A stretch of DNA of 64,000 nucleotides from Halosaccharopolyspora lacisalsi. Its GTDB lineage: Bacteria > Actinomycetota > Actinomycetes > Mycobacteriales > Pseudonocardiaceae. Under the pieces are notes generated by a model, which was given only the letters and a program-made list of their open reading frames with translations, was not told the origin of the DNA and made no database searches. The first letter of the stretch is position 1. Each line of letters starts with the position of its first letter. The DNA lies in assembly GCF_014137975.1 (NCBI RefSeq), contig NZ_JACGWZ010000006.1, forward strand, positions 124,001-188,000, given 5' to 3'. Below are positions 38,066 to 48,437 of this stretch, piece after piece. Made by a program: the position numbers and the translations under genes.

Positions 38066-38629
38066 TTATCGATTGACTTTTTTTGACCTGTTTGGTCCCT
38101 TCTGGGGAAGCGCGTCGATTTCGTTCGCTGTCTCCGTGGCCTTCTGGTGGAACTGCTCCTCGGTGAGGTCGTCGCCGTACTGCTGGTAGAGCTCGATTCC
38201 GGCGGGCACGGTGACCTGGACCCTTGGTCGTCCTTGCCGGCGCTTCGCCGATGGAACTCCCCTCGATCAGGAACTCCGGGTCGGTTCCCATCGCCGCGCC
38301 GACGTGTCCGGAGTGCATGCCGGCCCGGATGTCATAACTGACCAACCGGTTCTGAGCAGGGTGGGTCCGAGCTTGAATTCCTCCTGCTCCAGGCTGCCCG
38401 CCGCCTCGGAGGTGGCGTCGTCGGCGTGATGGTGATGGCCGTCGGTGCCCGGACGTCGGTGAACGTCGGCCGCCGCGCGCGAGGCGCGGTCCAGCACTTC
38501 GGTGTTCACCCGGATGCCGTTCGACGGCCCGAAGGCGGCGGGTCCCGGCGGCCCCTGGGAACCGTCGGGATCCAGCCCCTCCTCGCACTGCTCACGTGCG
38601 ACCTCCTTCGTCCAGCTGATCGACACCAA
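38066..38629 (-). pseudogene. decayed type VII secretion substrate-like gene (WXG100/EspC-like)
   Basis: Three minus-strand frames must be joined to read one protein. The first piece, GIRVNTEVLDRASRAAADVH...DDATSEAAGSLEQEEFKLGPTLL, looks like the N-terminal helical hairpin of small ESX substrates. The second is IRAGMHSGHVGAAMGTDPEFLIEGS. The third, VTVPAGIELYQQYGDDLTEEQFHQKATETANEIDALPQKG, ends at TAA 38068-38066. Shifts fall near 38340 and 38215. It resembles actinobacterial ESX-secreted proteins by recollection only. The remnant fits an accessory region that is being lost. Confidence 0.4.
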
Positions 38630-38671
38630 CCGGGGAAAGAGGCCGCACGGGGTGATTCGCGAAAACGGTCC

Positions 38672-39898
38672 TCAGTCGACGAGCCAGGTGGTGACCGGGC
38701 TGCCCGCGGGAATCTCCGCGGCGTCCTCGTCGATGTCGAGCAGGCAGTTGGCCCGGGCCATGGCCGACAGCAGGTGCGAACCCGGTCCGCCGTGGGGGGT
38801 GACCGTGCCGGTCTCGGCGTCGAAGAGCCCCCTGCGGTACTGGCGCTTGCCCGGCGAGGAGGTCAGCGACTCGGTCAGCGTCGCCTCGCGCCTGGGGCGC
38901 AGCGTCACCTCGTGACCCGCCGCCCGGCGCAGCGCGGGACGGACGAACACCTCGAACGAGACCATCGAGCTGACCGGGTTGCCGGGCAGCGTGACCACGG
39001 CCGGCCCTCCCCGGTACCGTCCCAGCCCCTGCGGCTTGCCCGGCTGCATCGCGACGCTGGTGAACTCCACGCCGTTGTCGGTCAGCGCGTCCTTGACCAC
39101 CTCGTAGGCGCCCGCGCTGACCCCGCCGGAGGTGATGATCAGGTCGGTCGTGTCCAGGTGCGGGGCGAGGGCGGCGTGGAAGGCGTCGACGTCGTCGGGA
39201 ACGAAGCGCAGCAGGTGGGCCTGCCCGCCGGCCTGGCGCACGGCGGCGGCCAGCATCATCCCGTTCGACTCGTAGATCTGCCCCGCCCGCAACGGTTCTC
39301 CGGGCGCGACGAGTTCCGACCCCGTGGACAGCACCAGCACCCGAGGGGGTCGGTGCACCGGTAGTCGGGCGGTCCCCACCGCGGAGGCGACGCCGAGATG
39401 AGCGGCATTGAGGGAGGTGCCCACCGCGAGCACGCGCGTCCCCGCACTCACGTCCTCGCCCGCGCGACGCAGATGTGCGCCCGGACGCGCGGCCTCGTAC
39501 ACGCTCACCTGCTCGGTGCCTCCGTCCGTGCGCTCCACGGGCACGGTCGCGTCCGCTCCCGGGGGCACTTGCGAACCGGTCATGATGCGGTGCGCGGTTC
39601 CCGGCTCCAGCGCGGGCAGTTCGATGCGGCCGGCCGGGATGTCGGCGGTGACCGGAAGCATCACCGGCTGCTCCGGACCGGCCCGGGTGAGGTCCACCGA
39701 GCGGACGGCGTAGCCGTCCATCGCCGAGTTGTCGAACGGCGGCAGCGGGATCGTGCTGGTGAGGTCCTCGGCGAGTGCGAGCCCGAGGCAGTCGTCGAGC
39801 GAGCGGTGTTCGATCGCCGTCGGCTCCAGCAGCGCCGCGACCTTCGCGCGGTGCTCGGAAACCGGAACCAGCGGGGAAGGATGAGTCGTGTCGGCCAC
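38672..39898 (-). CDS. moeA: molybdopterin molybdenumtransferase MoeA
   Basis: Cytosolic enzyme of 408 residues that inserts molybdate into adenylylated molybdopterin. Landmarks are LPPFDNSAMDGYAVR near residue 53, PGTAHRIMTGSQVPPGADATVPVE, the VLVLSTGSELV stretch, LIITSGGVSAGAYEVVKDAL with the substrate loop, and VVTLPGNPVSSMVSFEVFVRPALR. The start is GTG 39898 (VADTTHPSPL); longer in-frame starts add 44 unrelated residues. It is divergent from the AIM24 gene. It would serve the molybdenum hydroxylase encoded at 49.7-53.5 kb. Confidence 0.94.
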   Translation of the reverse strand: MADTTHPSPLVPVSEHRAKVAALLEPTAIEHRSLDDCLGLALAEDLTSTIPLPPFDNSAMDGYAVRSVDLTRAGPEQPVMLPVTADIPAGRIELPALEPGTAHRIMTGSQVPPGADATVPVERTDGGTEQVSVYEAARPGAHLRRAGEDVSAGTRVLAVGTSLNAAHLGVASAVGTARLPVHRPPRVLVLSTGSELVAPGEPLRAGQIYESNGMMLAAAVRQAGGQAHLLRFVPDDVDAFHAALAPHLDTTDLIITSGGVSAGAYEVVKDALTDNGVEFTSVAMQPGKPQGLGRYRGGPAVVTLPGNPVSSMVSFEVFVRPALRRAAGHEVTLRPRREATLTESLTSSPGKRQYRRGLFDAETGTVTPHGGPGSHLLSAMARANCLLDIDEDAAEIPAGSPVTTWLVD

Positions 39899-40007
39899 GT
39901 CCCCGATGGTCCGATACCGGCCGAGGCCGGGTGAACCCGAGGCCGGAGAACCGTGTCGTGGCAGACTTTCCGCTCGGCCGCGACAGGCCGTTGCGAAGGA
40001 GGCGTTC

Positions 40008-40685
40008 GTGCAGGTGTGCACTCGGCACACGCCGTCGTTCGGCGTGGCTCGACTGATGCTCGCCGCGGGGGAGTCGGCCGGAGTCGAGTCCGGTGCGATG
40101 TTGGCGACCAGCTACGGACTCGCCGTCGACACCCGTCCCGGGGGCGGGATGCTGGCAGCGGCCAGGGCGGCCTTCGGTGGCGAGCACTCCTCGGTGGTGA
40201 CCTACACCGCTTCCGGGCAGAGCGGCTGGGTGGACGTGGCGCCGAGCCTGCCCGGCGATCTCGACGTGCTCGAACTCGACGGCCAGGGGGGATGGTGCGT
40301 GTCCCGCCAGTGCTGGTTGGCGGCAGCGAGCACCACCAGGGCGCAGGCGCAGTGGAGCGGGTTCCGGAACCTCTTCGGTGGCGAGGAGGGCTTCCTGACC
40401 CATGTCACCGGCCAGGGGCCGCTGGTGGTGTGCTGCTACGGCGCGCTGGACGTGGTGACGTTGTCACCGGGGGAGTTCGTCACGATCGACGCGGGGCATC
40501 TCGTGGCCTACGCGGATTCCGTGCAGTCCCGGCTGCGCCAGCTCGAACAGGGAGGTGCGCAGTCGTTGCGCACCGGTGCGGGGCTGGTGTTCGACTTCGC
40601 GGGGCCCGGTCGGGTGCTGACCCAGACCCGCGACCCGCGCGGACTGGCGGCCTGGCTGCGCCACCACGGCTCCGTCGGCCGCTGA
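40008..40685 (+). CDS. AIM24-family protein
   Basis: Protein of 225 residues with the TRAP-like beta fold of the AIM24 family. Features seen are GESAGVESGAMLATSYGLAVDTRPGGGMLAAARAAFGGEHSSVVTYTA at the N-terminal half, WLAAASTT, GEEGFLTHVTGQGPLVVCCYGALDVVTLSPGEFVTIDAGHLVAYADSV, and GLVFDFAGPGRVLTQTRDP. Function in bacteria is unclear; yeast AIM24 acts on mitochondrial membranes. GTG 40008 follows AAGGAGG by five bases. It is divergent from moeA with 109 bases between the starts. Confidence 0.85.
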   Translation: MQVCTRHTPSFGVARLMLAAGESAGVESGAMLATSYGLAVDTRPGGGMLAAARAAFGGEHSSVVTYTASGQSGWVDVAPSLPGDLDVLELDGQGGWCVSRQCWLAAASTTRAQAQWSGFRNLFGGEEGFLTHVTGQGPLVVCCYGALDVVTLSPGEFVTIDAGHLVAYADSVQSRLRQLEQGGAQSLRTGAGLVFDFAGPGRVLTQTRDPRGLAAWLRHHGSVGR

Positions 40686-40852
40686 GTCGACGGGGCTACG
40701 TGCGGTGAGCGTGAACACCACCCGTTCGGCCCAGCGCCGCGGGCGTTTTCGGCGGGTCGAAGCCGAAGACGAACCCCCCGACGTCGGGTAGCGTGTTCCG
40801 TGCTCCAGCGGCGCTTCGTGCGTCGTGCATCACAGTTCACGAGGAGGACGCC

Positions 40853-41056
40853 GTGGCGGTCGGCACGGTCAAGTGGTTCAACGCGGAGAAGGGGTACGGG
40901 TTCATCGCCACCGATGGTGGATCCGACGTCTTCGTCCACTACTCCGCGATCAACATGTCCGGGTTCCGCACCCTCGACGAGGGCGAGCGGGTCGAGTACG
41001 AGGTGACGGCGGGACGCGACGGTCGTAGTCAGGCCGACGGCGTTCGCAAGCTGTAG
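40853..41056 (+). CDS. cold-shock protein, CspA family
   Basis: Single-stranded nucleic-acid chaperone of 67 residues, normal family length. RNP1 is KGYGFIAT and RNP2 is DVFVHYSAI; the opening [14 protein letters not shown] is the family signature. GTG 40853 has GAGGAGGA upstream. It is a single-gene unit, ended by the hairpin at 41062, with the kinase gene following on the same strand. Confidence 0.96.
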   Translation: MAVGTVKWFNAEKGYGFIATDGGSDVFVHYSAINMSGFRTLDEGERVEYEVTAGRDGRSQADGVRKL

Positions 41057-41061
41057 GTGCC

Positions 41062-41091
41062 GACGGTCCGGTCCGCTCGGGCCGGGCCGTC
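41062..41091 (+). terminator. hairpin behind the cold-shock gene
   Basis: GACGGTCCGG pairs with CCGGGCCGTC (10 bp, one G-T) around a 10-nt loop, six bases after the stop. There is no T-run, but position and strength fit an actinobacterial terminator. Confidence 0.55.
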
Positions 41092-41154
41092 GTCCGTTGA
41101 CGGACTCGTCGAACCGGCAGACGGCGGTATCGGCGGAACGTTAGGCTGCGGTGC

Positions 41155-42372
41155 GTGTCGGAAGACCTCACCGGACGCCGTCTTGGCCACTACAAAATCG
41201 ACGAGGTGCTCGGTCGCGGCGGGATGAGCGTCATGTACCGCGCCACGGACACCCGTCTCGGCCGCAAGGTCGCCCTCAAAGTCATGGGTGAACACATCAC
41301 CGGTGACGCGGAGTTTCGAGAACGGTTCGTCGACGAGGCCCGCAACACCTCGGCCATCGACCACCCGAACATCGTGCCGCTGTACGACTTCGGCGAGGTC
41401 GACGAGATGCTCTACATCGCGATGCGACTCGTCGAGGGCTCCGACCTGGCCAAGCTGATCTCGGAGGGGCCGATCTCGCCGCAGCGGGCCGTCGACCTGC
41501 TCGAACAGATCGGTGAGGCGCTGGACCTGCTGCACGAGCGGGGGCTGGTGCACCTGGATCTCAAACCCGCCAACGTGCTGGTGACCTCCAAGGAGGCCTC
41601 CCACGAACACGTCTACCTCGCGGACTTCGGCCTGACCCGCAGGGGCGCGACCGGGCACCGCACCAGCAGTGGTGACTTCCTCGGTTCGCCGACCTACGCC
41701 GGTCCCGAGCACCTGCGCGGTGAGCCCGTGGACGGGCGCACCGACCTGTACGCGCTGGCCTGCATGCTCTTCGCCTGCCTGACCGGGCGTCCACCGTTCA
41801 AGGGCCAGGTCCAGGAGGTCATCCAGGGCCACCTCGGCGGCGAACCGCCCACCGTGACCTCGCAGGTCGTGTTGCCTCCGGCCATCGACGACGTGCTGCG
41901 CAAGGGGATGGCCAAGACGCCGGACCAGCGCTACGACGACTGCAAGGAGCTGATCGCCGCGGCGCGCGGTGCGCTGGCTCCCGCGCTTCGCTCCGGGAAC
42001 CAGCCCGCGGGAGCCCAGCCCGGTCCGCAGGCTCCCGGGCCGCCCTCGGGACCGCAGCTGGTCCAGCCGCCGCCTCCGCAACCTCAGGGACCGTCCCAAC
42101 CCGGGCCACCCCAGCCGGGGCCACCCCAGCCCGGGCCCCCTCAGCCGCCCGGCGGCTACGCGCCGCAACCTCCGATGCAGGGGCCTCCGAACACGTTGCC
42201 GCCGCCGAACAGCGACCCGGTCCGGCTGCGTCCACCCATGCCCGCCCAGCCCGCCTCCTTCGCCACGCGCAAGGAGAGCTCGGCCCGCTGGGTGGTTCCG
42301 CTGCTGGTGGGCTCGGCCGTGATCCTGATCGTGGTGCTGTTCATCATCATGGGTAGTTCGATCGGCTCCTGA
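41155..42372 (+). CDS. membrane-anchored Ser/Thr protein kinase (PknB-like, non-RD)
   Basis: Eukaryotic-type kinase of 405 residues. The kinase domain occupies residues 11-270: G-loop LGRGGMSVMYRA, ATP Lys42 in VALKVM, and DFG at 157-159. The catalytic loop reads HLDLKPAN, so the Arg of HRD is Leu (residue 134), making it a non-RD kinase, and the APE-like motif is AGPE. A Pro/Gln-rich juxtamembrane region of about 90 residues with PGPPQ repeats leads to one transmembrane helix at about 380-401 and almost no outside domain. The start is GTG 41155. It is a monocistronic unit before groEL. Targets are unknown. Confidence 0.9.
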   Translation: MSEDLTGRRLGHYKIDEVLGRGGMSVMYRATDTRLGRKVALKVMGEHITGDAEFRERFVDEARNTSAIDHPNIVPLYDFGEVDEMLYIAMRLVEGSDLAKLISEGPISPQRAVDLLEQIGEALDLLHERGLVHLDLKPANVLVTSKEASHEHVYLADFGLTRRGATGHRTSSGDFLGSPTYAGPEHLRGEPVDGRTDLYALACMLFACLTGRPPFKGQVQEVIQGHLGGEPPTVTSQVVLPPAIDDVLRKGMAKTPDQRYDDCKELIAAARGALAPALRSGNQPAGAQPGPQAPGPPSGPQLVQPPPPQPQGPSQPGPPQPGPPQPGPPQPPGGYAPQPPMQGPPNTLPPPNSDPVRLRPPMPAQPASFATRKESSARWVVPLLVGSAVILIVVLFIIMGSSIGS

Positions 42373-42382
42373 GACGCGTCAG

Positions 42383-42409
42383 CTTGCACTCCATGCCCGG
42401 GAGTGCTAA
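42383..42409. promoter_or_regulatory. CIRCE element 1 (HrcA operator)
   Basis: CTTGCACTC, nine bases, GAGTGCTAA. The right arm is a perfect match and the left arm has two changes against the consensus TTAGCACTC-N9-GAGTGCTAA. It lies about 190 bases before groEL. Confidence 0.85.
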
Positions 42410-42417
42410 ACACGGAG

Positions 42418-42444
42418 TTGGCACTCGTTAGGATTGAGTGCCAG
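42418..42444. promoter_or_regulatory. CIRCE element 2 (HrcA operator)
   Basis: TTGGCACTC, nine bases, GAGTGCCAG, symmetrical with G-C instead of A-T at the third arm position. It lies eight bases after the first element; two HrcA dimers could sit side by side. Confidence 0.88.
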
Positions 42445-42457
42445 GTCGGGACGGTGA

Positions 42458-44260
<1,803 letters not shown>

Positions 44261-44302
44261 GCCAGTCTCACTGACGCCCGTGCCCACGCACGGACATGCG
44301 CG

Positions 44303-44340
44303 AGAGGGCCGTTCCCCCGAGGGGGCAACGGCCCTCTTTC
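44303..44340 (+). terminator. rho-independent terminator of groEL
   Basis: AGAGGGCCGTT pairs perfectly with AACGGCCCTCT over 11 bp, with an inner CCCCCGAGGGGG stem, and is followed by TTTCGTG. It is 42 bases behind the groEL stop. Confidence 0.85.
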
Positions 44341-44417
44341 GTGTCGGGGGTGATGTGTCAGTCTGGTCACCGGCGATCGTCACCCGCCGGTCGCCCACCG
44401 GGAAACGAGGAGGCACA

Positions 44418-46418
44418 GTGGCTCGGTCGCATCGTGGGCGTTCGATGGTGCTGGCTTCGCTGCTGTGCACGTTGCTGGCGGCCACGGCCTGCACCAACAC
44501 CGCACCGCCGGAACGGGGCGGTTCGACATCCGGTGCCGAGGCGCACGACGCCGGTATGCCCGGTGTGACGCCGAAACCGCGGATGATGGTCGACCTGGGG
44601 CGGGACATCCGGGTGCACGGCAAGGTCGCGGTCGTGGTGGACCCGCTCGTGGACCCCTCCACGCGGGAGCTGGCCGTGCGCGTGCTGCGTGTGGCCGGGG
44701 CCGACGAGGTGATCGTGCGCGAGCCCGGTCCGACGGTCGAGGGCGTCACGTTGCGGGTCCGGCTCGGTGATCGGGTGCGCCCCGGCATCGTCAAGGGCTT
44801 GCAGCGGGTCGGCTTCGGTGCTCCCAGGCCGCTCGAGCCCGAGGGCTACGTGGTGGCCGCCAAGGGCGGAGACGAACCGACCCTGCTGCTCGGGGCCAGT
44901 GACTCCGACGGCGCCTACTACGCCGTGCAGACGCTGCGGCAACTGGTCACTCCCGGCGGCATCGCCGGAGTCGGCATCGTCGATCACCCGGCACTGCCCG
45001 TGCGTGGCACGATCGAGGGTTTCTACGGCAGTCCGTGGACCCACGCCGAGCGCATGGACCAGCTCGCCTTCTACGGTGCGGTCAAGTTCAACACCTACGT
45101 CTACGCGCCCAAGGACGATCCCTACCACCGGGAGCGGTGGCGCGATTCCTACCCGAAGGCCAAGCTCGCGCAGCTCCGGGAGCTGATCGGGCAGGCGGCG
45201 GCCCACCACGTGGACTTCACCTTCGCGCTCTCGCCGGGAACGTCGATCTGCTACAGCGATCCGTCCGACTGGGACGCGCTGGTGGCCAAGATGCAGCAGA
45301 TGTACGACGCGGGTGTGCGCAGTTTCGCGCTGCCGCTGGACGACATCACCTACACGCGGTGGAACTGCGCTGCCGACCGGAGGGCCTACGGTGCGCCCTC
45401 CCCGGGCGCGGCCGGTCGGGCGCAGGTGGACCTGCTCAACCGGTTGCAGCACGAGTTCGTCGACACGCACCCGGGCACGCGGCCGTTGCAGATGGTGCCC
45501 ACCGAGTACTCCGACGTGGAGGACTCGGCCTACAAGAGCGCCCTGCGCGAGCGGCTCGATCCGCGTGTGCGGGTGATGTGGACCGGTGACGGTGTCATCC
45601 CCGGGGACGTCACGGTCGACAAGGCGAAGCAGGCGACCGAGGTGTGGGGCCGCGAGGTCATGCTGTGGGACAACTACCCCGTCAACGACTTCGACGCCTC
45701 CGAGGGGCGGTTGATGGTCGGGCCGTACGCCGAGCGCGAGCCCGGGCTGTCCGAGCACCTGAGCGGGCTCGTGGTCAACCCGATGAACCAGGCCGCGGCC
45801 AGCGAGGTCGTCGAGATCGGAGCCGCCGCCTTCGCCTGGAACGACGAGGAATTCGACCCGCGGCGAGCCTGGCGGGCGGCGGCCGAGTACCTGTCCGGCG
45901 ACCGCCTCACCGACGGTGGGGACCTGCGGCCGGATCCGGCGACCGTCGAGGCGCTGATGGTGTTCTTCGACCTCAACCACGCGGCACCGCTGGCAGATGG
46001 TGACCTGTGGCTGCGCTCGGCTCCCGAGCTCTCCCGCCGCCTGGACGAGTTCCGCGCCGCGTGGAACAGCGGTGACCGCGCCAAGGCACTGGCGGACCTG
46101 CGCGGTTACGCCCAGCGGATCGCGGACGCGCCCGAACGGATTCGTGCCGGTGCCGCGCAGGACTTCGTCGCCGACGCGAAACCCTGGCTGCGGGCCACGG
46201 ACCTGTGGGGGGACGCCTTGCTGGCCACATTGGACGGTTTGCGGGCGCGGCTGGACGGCGGTTCGGCGCGTGCCGAGGAGCGTTTCGCGGCGGCCGCCGA
46301 GCTGGCGCGCCGGGCCGGTGCCGTGCGGACCATCCCGGGCGAGAGCAGGCCGCAGGGGCCGGTCAAGGTGGCCGAGGGCGTGCTCGACACCTTCGTCCGC
46401 CGGGCCCCGGAGATGTAG
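44418..46418 (+). CDS. GH84 beta-N-acetylglucosaminidase lipoprotein
   Basis: Exported glycoside hydrolase of 666 residues. The N-terminus is a lipoprotein signal with lipobox LLAATAC and Cys25. A GH20b-like beta domain (residues about 60-190) precedes the GH84 barrel, which opens with VRGTIEGFYGSPWTHAERMDQLAFYGAVKFNTYVYAPKDDPYHRERWR. The catalytic pair is Asp308-Asp309 in FALPLDDIT, as in hyaluronidase/O-GlcNAcase enzymes using substrate-assisted hydrolysis. A helical C-terminal domain follows. GTG 44418 follows CGAGGAGG. It would release GlcNAc that the DasR-linked genes at 10-13 kb could use; that link is inferred. Confidence 0.92.
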   Translation: MARSHRGRSMVLASLLCTLLAATACTNTAPPERGGSTSGAEAHDAGMPGVTPKPRMMVDLGRDIRVHGKVAVVVDPLVDPSTRELAVRVLRVAGADEVIVREPGPTVEGVTLRVRLGDRVRPGIVKGLQRVGFGAPRPLEPEGYVVAAKGGDEPTLLLGASDSDGAYYAVQTLRQLVTPGGIAGVGIVDHPALPVRGTIEGFYGSPWTHAERMDQLAFYGAVKFNTYVYAPKDDPYHRERWRDSYPKAKLAQLRELIGQAAAHHVDFTFALSPGTSICYSDPSDWDALVAKMQQMYDAGVRSFALPLDDITYTRWNCAADRRAYGAPSPGAAGRAQVDLLNRLQHEFVDTHPGTRPLQMVPTEYSDVEDSAYKSALRERLDPRVRVMWTGDGVIPGDVTVDKAKQATEVWGREVMLWDNYPVNDFDASEGRLMVGPYAEREPGLSEHLSGLVVNPMNQAAASEVVEIGAAAFAWNDEEFDPRRAWRAAAEYLSGDRLTDGGDLRPDPATVEALMVFFDLNHAAPLADGDLWLRSAPELSRRLDEFRAAWNSGDRAKALADLRGYAQRIADAPERIRAGAAQDFVADAKPWLRATDLWGDALLATLDGLRARLDGGSARAEERFAAAAELARRAGAVRTIPGESRPQGPVKVAEGVLDTFVRRAPEM

Positions 46419-46423
46419 TCGCC

Positions 46424-46648
46424 TCAATCCTCCGGTACCAGCAGCCAGCAGGCCGCGTAGACGAGGATGCCGGTGCCGAAGCCGAGCAGGGTGGCGGCGA
46501 CCAGGAAGATCCGCACGAGGACGGCGTCGGTGCCGAACAGCTTCGCCGCCCCGCCGCACACTCCGGCGATCATGCGGTCTTCCCGGCTGCGCCGGAACCG
46601 GCGAATGCCCGAGTCGTTCTTGGGGGTGATCGTGTTGTGGTCGGTCAT
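46424..46648 (-). CDS. PspC-domain membrane protein
   Basis: Small protein of 74 residues. After a polar head, FRRSREDRMIAGVCGGAAKLFGTDAVLVRIFLVAATLLGFGTGILVYAACWLLVPED is a complete PspC domain with one or two membrane segments. PspC proteins take part in envelope stress response, though in actinobacteria they are often stand-alone. It converges on the GH84 gene with five bases between the stops. The ATG at 46648 is the family start. Confidence 0.93.
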   Translation of the reverse strand: MTDHNTITPKNDSGIRRFRRSREDRMIAGVCGGAAKLFGTDAVLVRIFLVAATLLGFGTGILVYAACWLLVPED

Positions 46649-46790
46649 GTCCCCAGTGTGGGAGCGCCCGCGCCCCGTTGCCTCGGGGGAGGACCCCGAC
46701 CTTGCCCGGAGGTGCCCCCGGTGTTCGGTGCGGGAGTCGCGCTTCGGTGCCGCCGCGGCGGGGCGTGGTGTACATCGCCGTGGTCCGATG

Positions 46791-46831
46791 CGATTTTCCC
46801 TGAAGTTGTGCCACGACTTCAGGGAAAACCG
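46791..46831. repeat. 41-nt palindromic element, copy 2
   Basis: Second copy of the element at 25721, with the same length, same centre-plus-arms layout and only a few base differences. Two mismatches occur between its own arms. It lies between the SUFU-family gene and the PspC gene, both on the minus strand, the same relation to neighbours as copy 1 (downstream of one minus gene, upstream of the next). Confidence 0.75.
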
Positions 46832-46866
46832 TGCGCCCGACGCCCTCGGGTTGACGGTGCCGCGTC

Positions 46867-47424
46867 TCAGGCGACGGCGCCGCGGTGCACGTCGAGCAGG
46901 TCGCTGCTGTACTGCTCCCACCGGTCGTAGAGCACGTCGCTGCCGTATCGGGCCACGAGCTGGGCCTCGGCCCGGGTGATCGGGATGAGCGTGATGATCC
47001 GCAGGACCCCCGTGCCCTCCTCGTCGCGCAGCACGTCGAAGTCCTCGCCGAGGTAGGGGTGCGGTGCGGCCAGCGCTCCGCTGATCTCGGTGTCCGGCAG
47101 CAGCGAACGGTCGTTCATGATCAGCGCGCCCGGCCCGACCCTGCTCTGCGACTCGCTGAGCAGTTCGGCGATCACCCCGGTGAGATGGCGGGCGTAGCGC
47201 TCCTGCCCGGCGTAGAGGGTGCACACGAGCTCGTGCGGCAGCGGCGCCCCGGCGGTGTGCGAGCGCAGCCCGCTTGTCAGCACCGACACGTGCGCGCCGT
47301 GCGCGGGGTCGCAGTAGACCAGGTGGTAACCGCGATCCCTGTCGCCCACCTCCGGACTCTCCGCACCGCGAATCCTCCCCAGGTGCGCTTCGACGTGCGC
47401 GGGGAAACCACTGAACCGGCTCAT
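46867..47424 (-). CDS. suppressor-of-fused (SUFU)-domain protein, paralogue 1
   Basis: Cytosolic protein of 185 residues of the bacterial SUFU family. Segments are SRFSGFPAHVEAHLG, DRGYHLVYCDP, SVLTSGLRSH, LPHELVCTLY, a helical middle, GPGALIMNDRSLLPDTEISGALAAPHPYLGEDF, and LIPITRAEAQLVARYGSDVLYDRWEQ. Bacterial SUFU proteins are proposed immunity factors in polymorphic-toxin systems, but no toxin is adjacent here. A second member lies at 55629. The ATG at 47424 has GGTGGAG upstream. It is divergent from the coxD-like gene. Confidence 0.8.
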   Translation of the reverse strand: MSRFSGFPAHVEAHLGRIRGAESPEVGDRDRGYHLVYCDPAHGAHVSVLTSGLRSHTAGAPLPHELVCTLYAGQERYARHLTGVIAELLSESQSRVGPGALIMNDRSLLPDTEISGALAAPHPYLGEDFDVLRDEEGTGVLRIITLIPITRAEAQLVARYGSDVLYDRWEQYSSDLLDVHRGAVA

Positions 47425-47543
47425 GCTCCACCTCGTCCGGACCTGCGAACCGACTCAGTATGGCCCGTACCGGTCCGGGTGGTGACAGCGGGACTGCTCA
47501 AGATCGTCTGCTCGGGACGTGACAGGTCGAATACGCTCGCGCC

Positions 47544-48437
47544 ATGGCGGATCGCGATGGTGCCGGTGCGGTGAACTCGCCGGCGGAGATGGCGGCGGCG
47601 CTGGACGGTGCCGGATACCTACCGGACGACGGGATTGCCACCGCCGCCTTCCTGGCGGTGCGGATGGGACGCCCCCTGCTCTGCGAAGGCGATCCCGGGA
47701 CGGGGAAGACGGCGCTGGCGCGGGCGTTGGCCGCGGCGCTCGGGGTGCGGCTCATCCGGTTGCAGTGCCACGAGGGCATCGACGCGGCCCAGGCCCTCTA
47801 CGACTGGGACTTCCCCCGCCAACTCCTGCACCTGCGCACCCTCGAGGCCGCCGCGGGGGAGCTGGACGTCGCGGCGACGGAGTCCTCCCTGTACACCTCG
47901 CGGTTCCTGCTCGCCCGCCCGCTGCTACGCGCCCTGTGGGAGGCGCCGTGCGTGCTGCTGGTCGACGAGATCGACCGCGCCGACGACGAGTTCGAGGCGT
48001 TCCTGCTGGAGGTGCTGTCGGAGTACACGGTCAGCATCCCGGAGTTCGGCACGGTCACGGCTCCGGAACCCCCGGTGGTGCTGTTGACCTCGAACCGCAC
48101 TCGCGAGGTGCACGACGCGCTGAAGCGTCGGTGCCTGTACCACTGGCTGGAGCACCCCGACCTGCCGCGCGAGGTGGCGATCCTGCGGCGCAGGCTGCCG
48201 GACCTCGACGAGCGGTTGGGAGAGCAGGTGGCCACGGCGGTACGGCGGATGCGGGGGATGGAGCTGTTGAAGCCGCCGGGAGTCGCCGAGTCCCTGGACT
48301 GGGCGCAGGCCCTGCTCGCGCTGGGCAGTACCGAGCTGGACACCGAGCTCGCGGCACGCACGCTCGGAGCCGTGCTCAAGTACCGGGAGGACGCCGAACG
48401 GGTCCGCGCCGACGGCGATTTCCGCGGAGCGCCATGA
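47544..48437 (+). CDS. MoxR-type AAA+ ATPase (CoxD-like)
   Basis: ATPase of 297 residues. Walker A is CEGDPGTGKTALARAL (about residues 48-63), RLQCHEGIDAAQALYDWDFPRQLL is the MoxR/CoxD signature, Walker B is CVLLVDEIDRADDEFEAFLLE, sensor 1 is LLTSNRTRE, and KRRCLYHWLEHP holds the Arg finger. In CO-dehydrogenase clusters CoxD helps build the CuSMoO2 or Mo active site together with the VWA protein CoxE. Its stop overlaps the VWA gene start (ATGA), so the two are coupled. Confidence 0.92.
   Translation: MADRDGAGAVNSPAEMAAALDGAGYLPDDGIATAAFLAVRMGRPLLCEGDPGTGKTALARALAAALGVRLIRLQCHEGIDAAQALYDWDFPRQLLHLRTLEAAAGELDVAATESSLYTSRFLLARPLLRALWEAPCVLLVDEIDRADDEFEAFLLEVLSEYTVSIPEFGTVTAPEPPVVLLTSNRTREVHDALKRRCLYHWLEHPDLPREVAILRRRLPDLDERLGEQVATAVRRMRGMELLKPPGVAESLDWAQALLALGSTELDTELAARTLGAVLKYREDAERVRADGDFRGAP

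Noticed and set aside
44345..44417. Possible dre half-site (TCTGGTC) before the GH84 gene
   Set aside because: Only half of the palindrome is present and the other half does not match, so DasR control cannot be supported.
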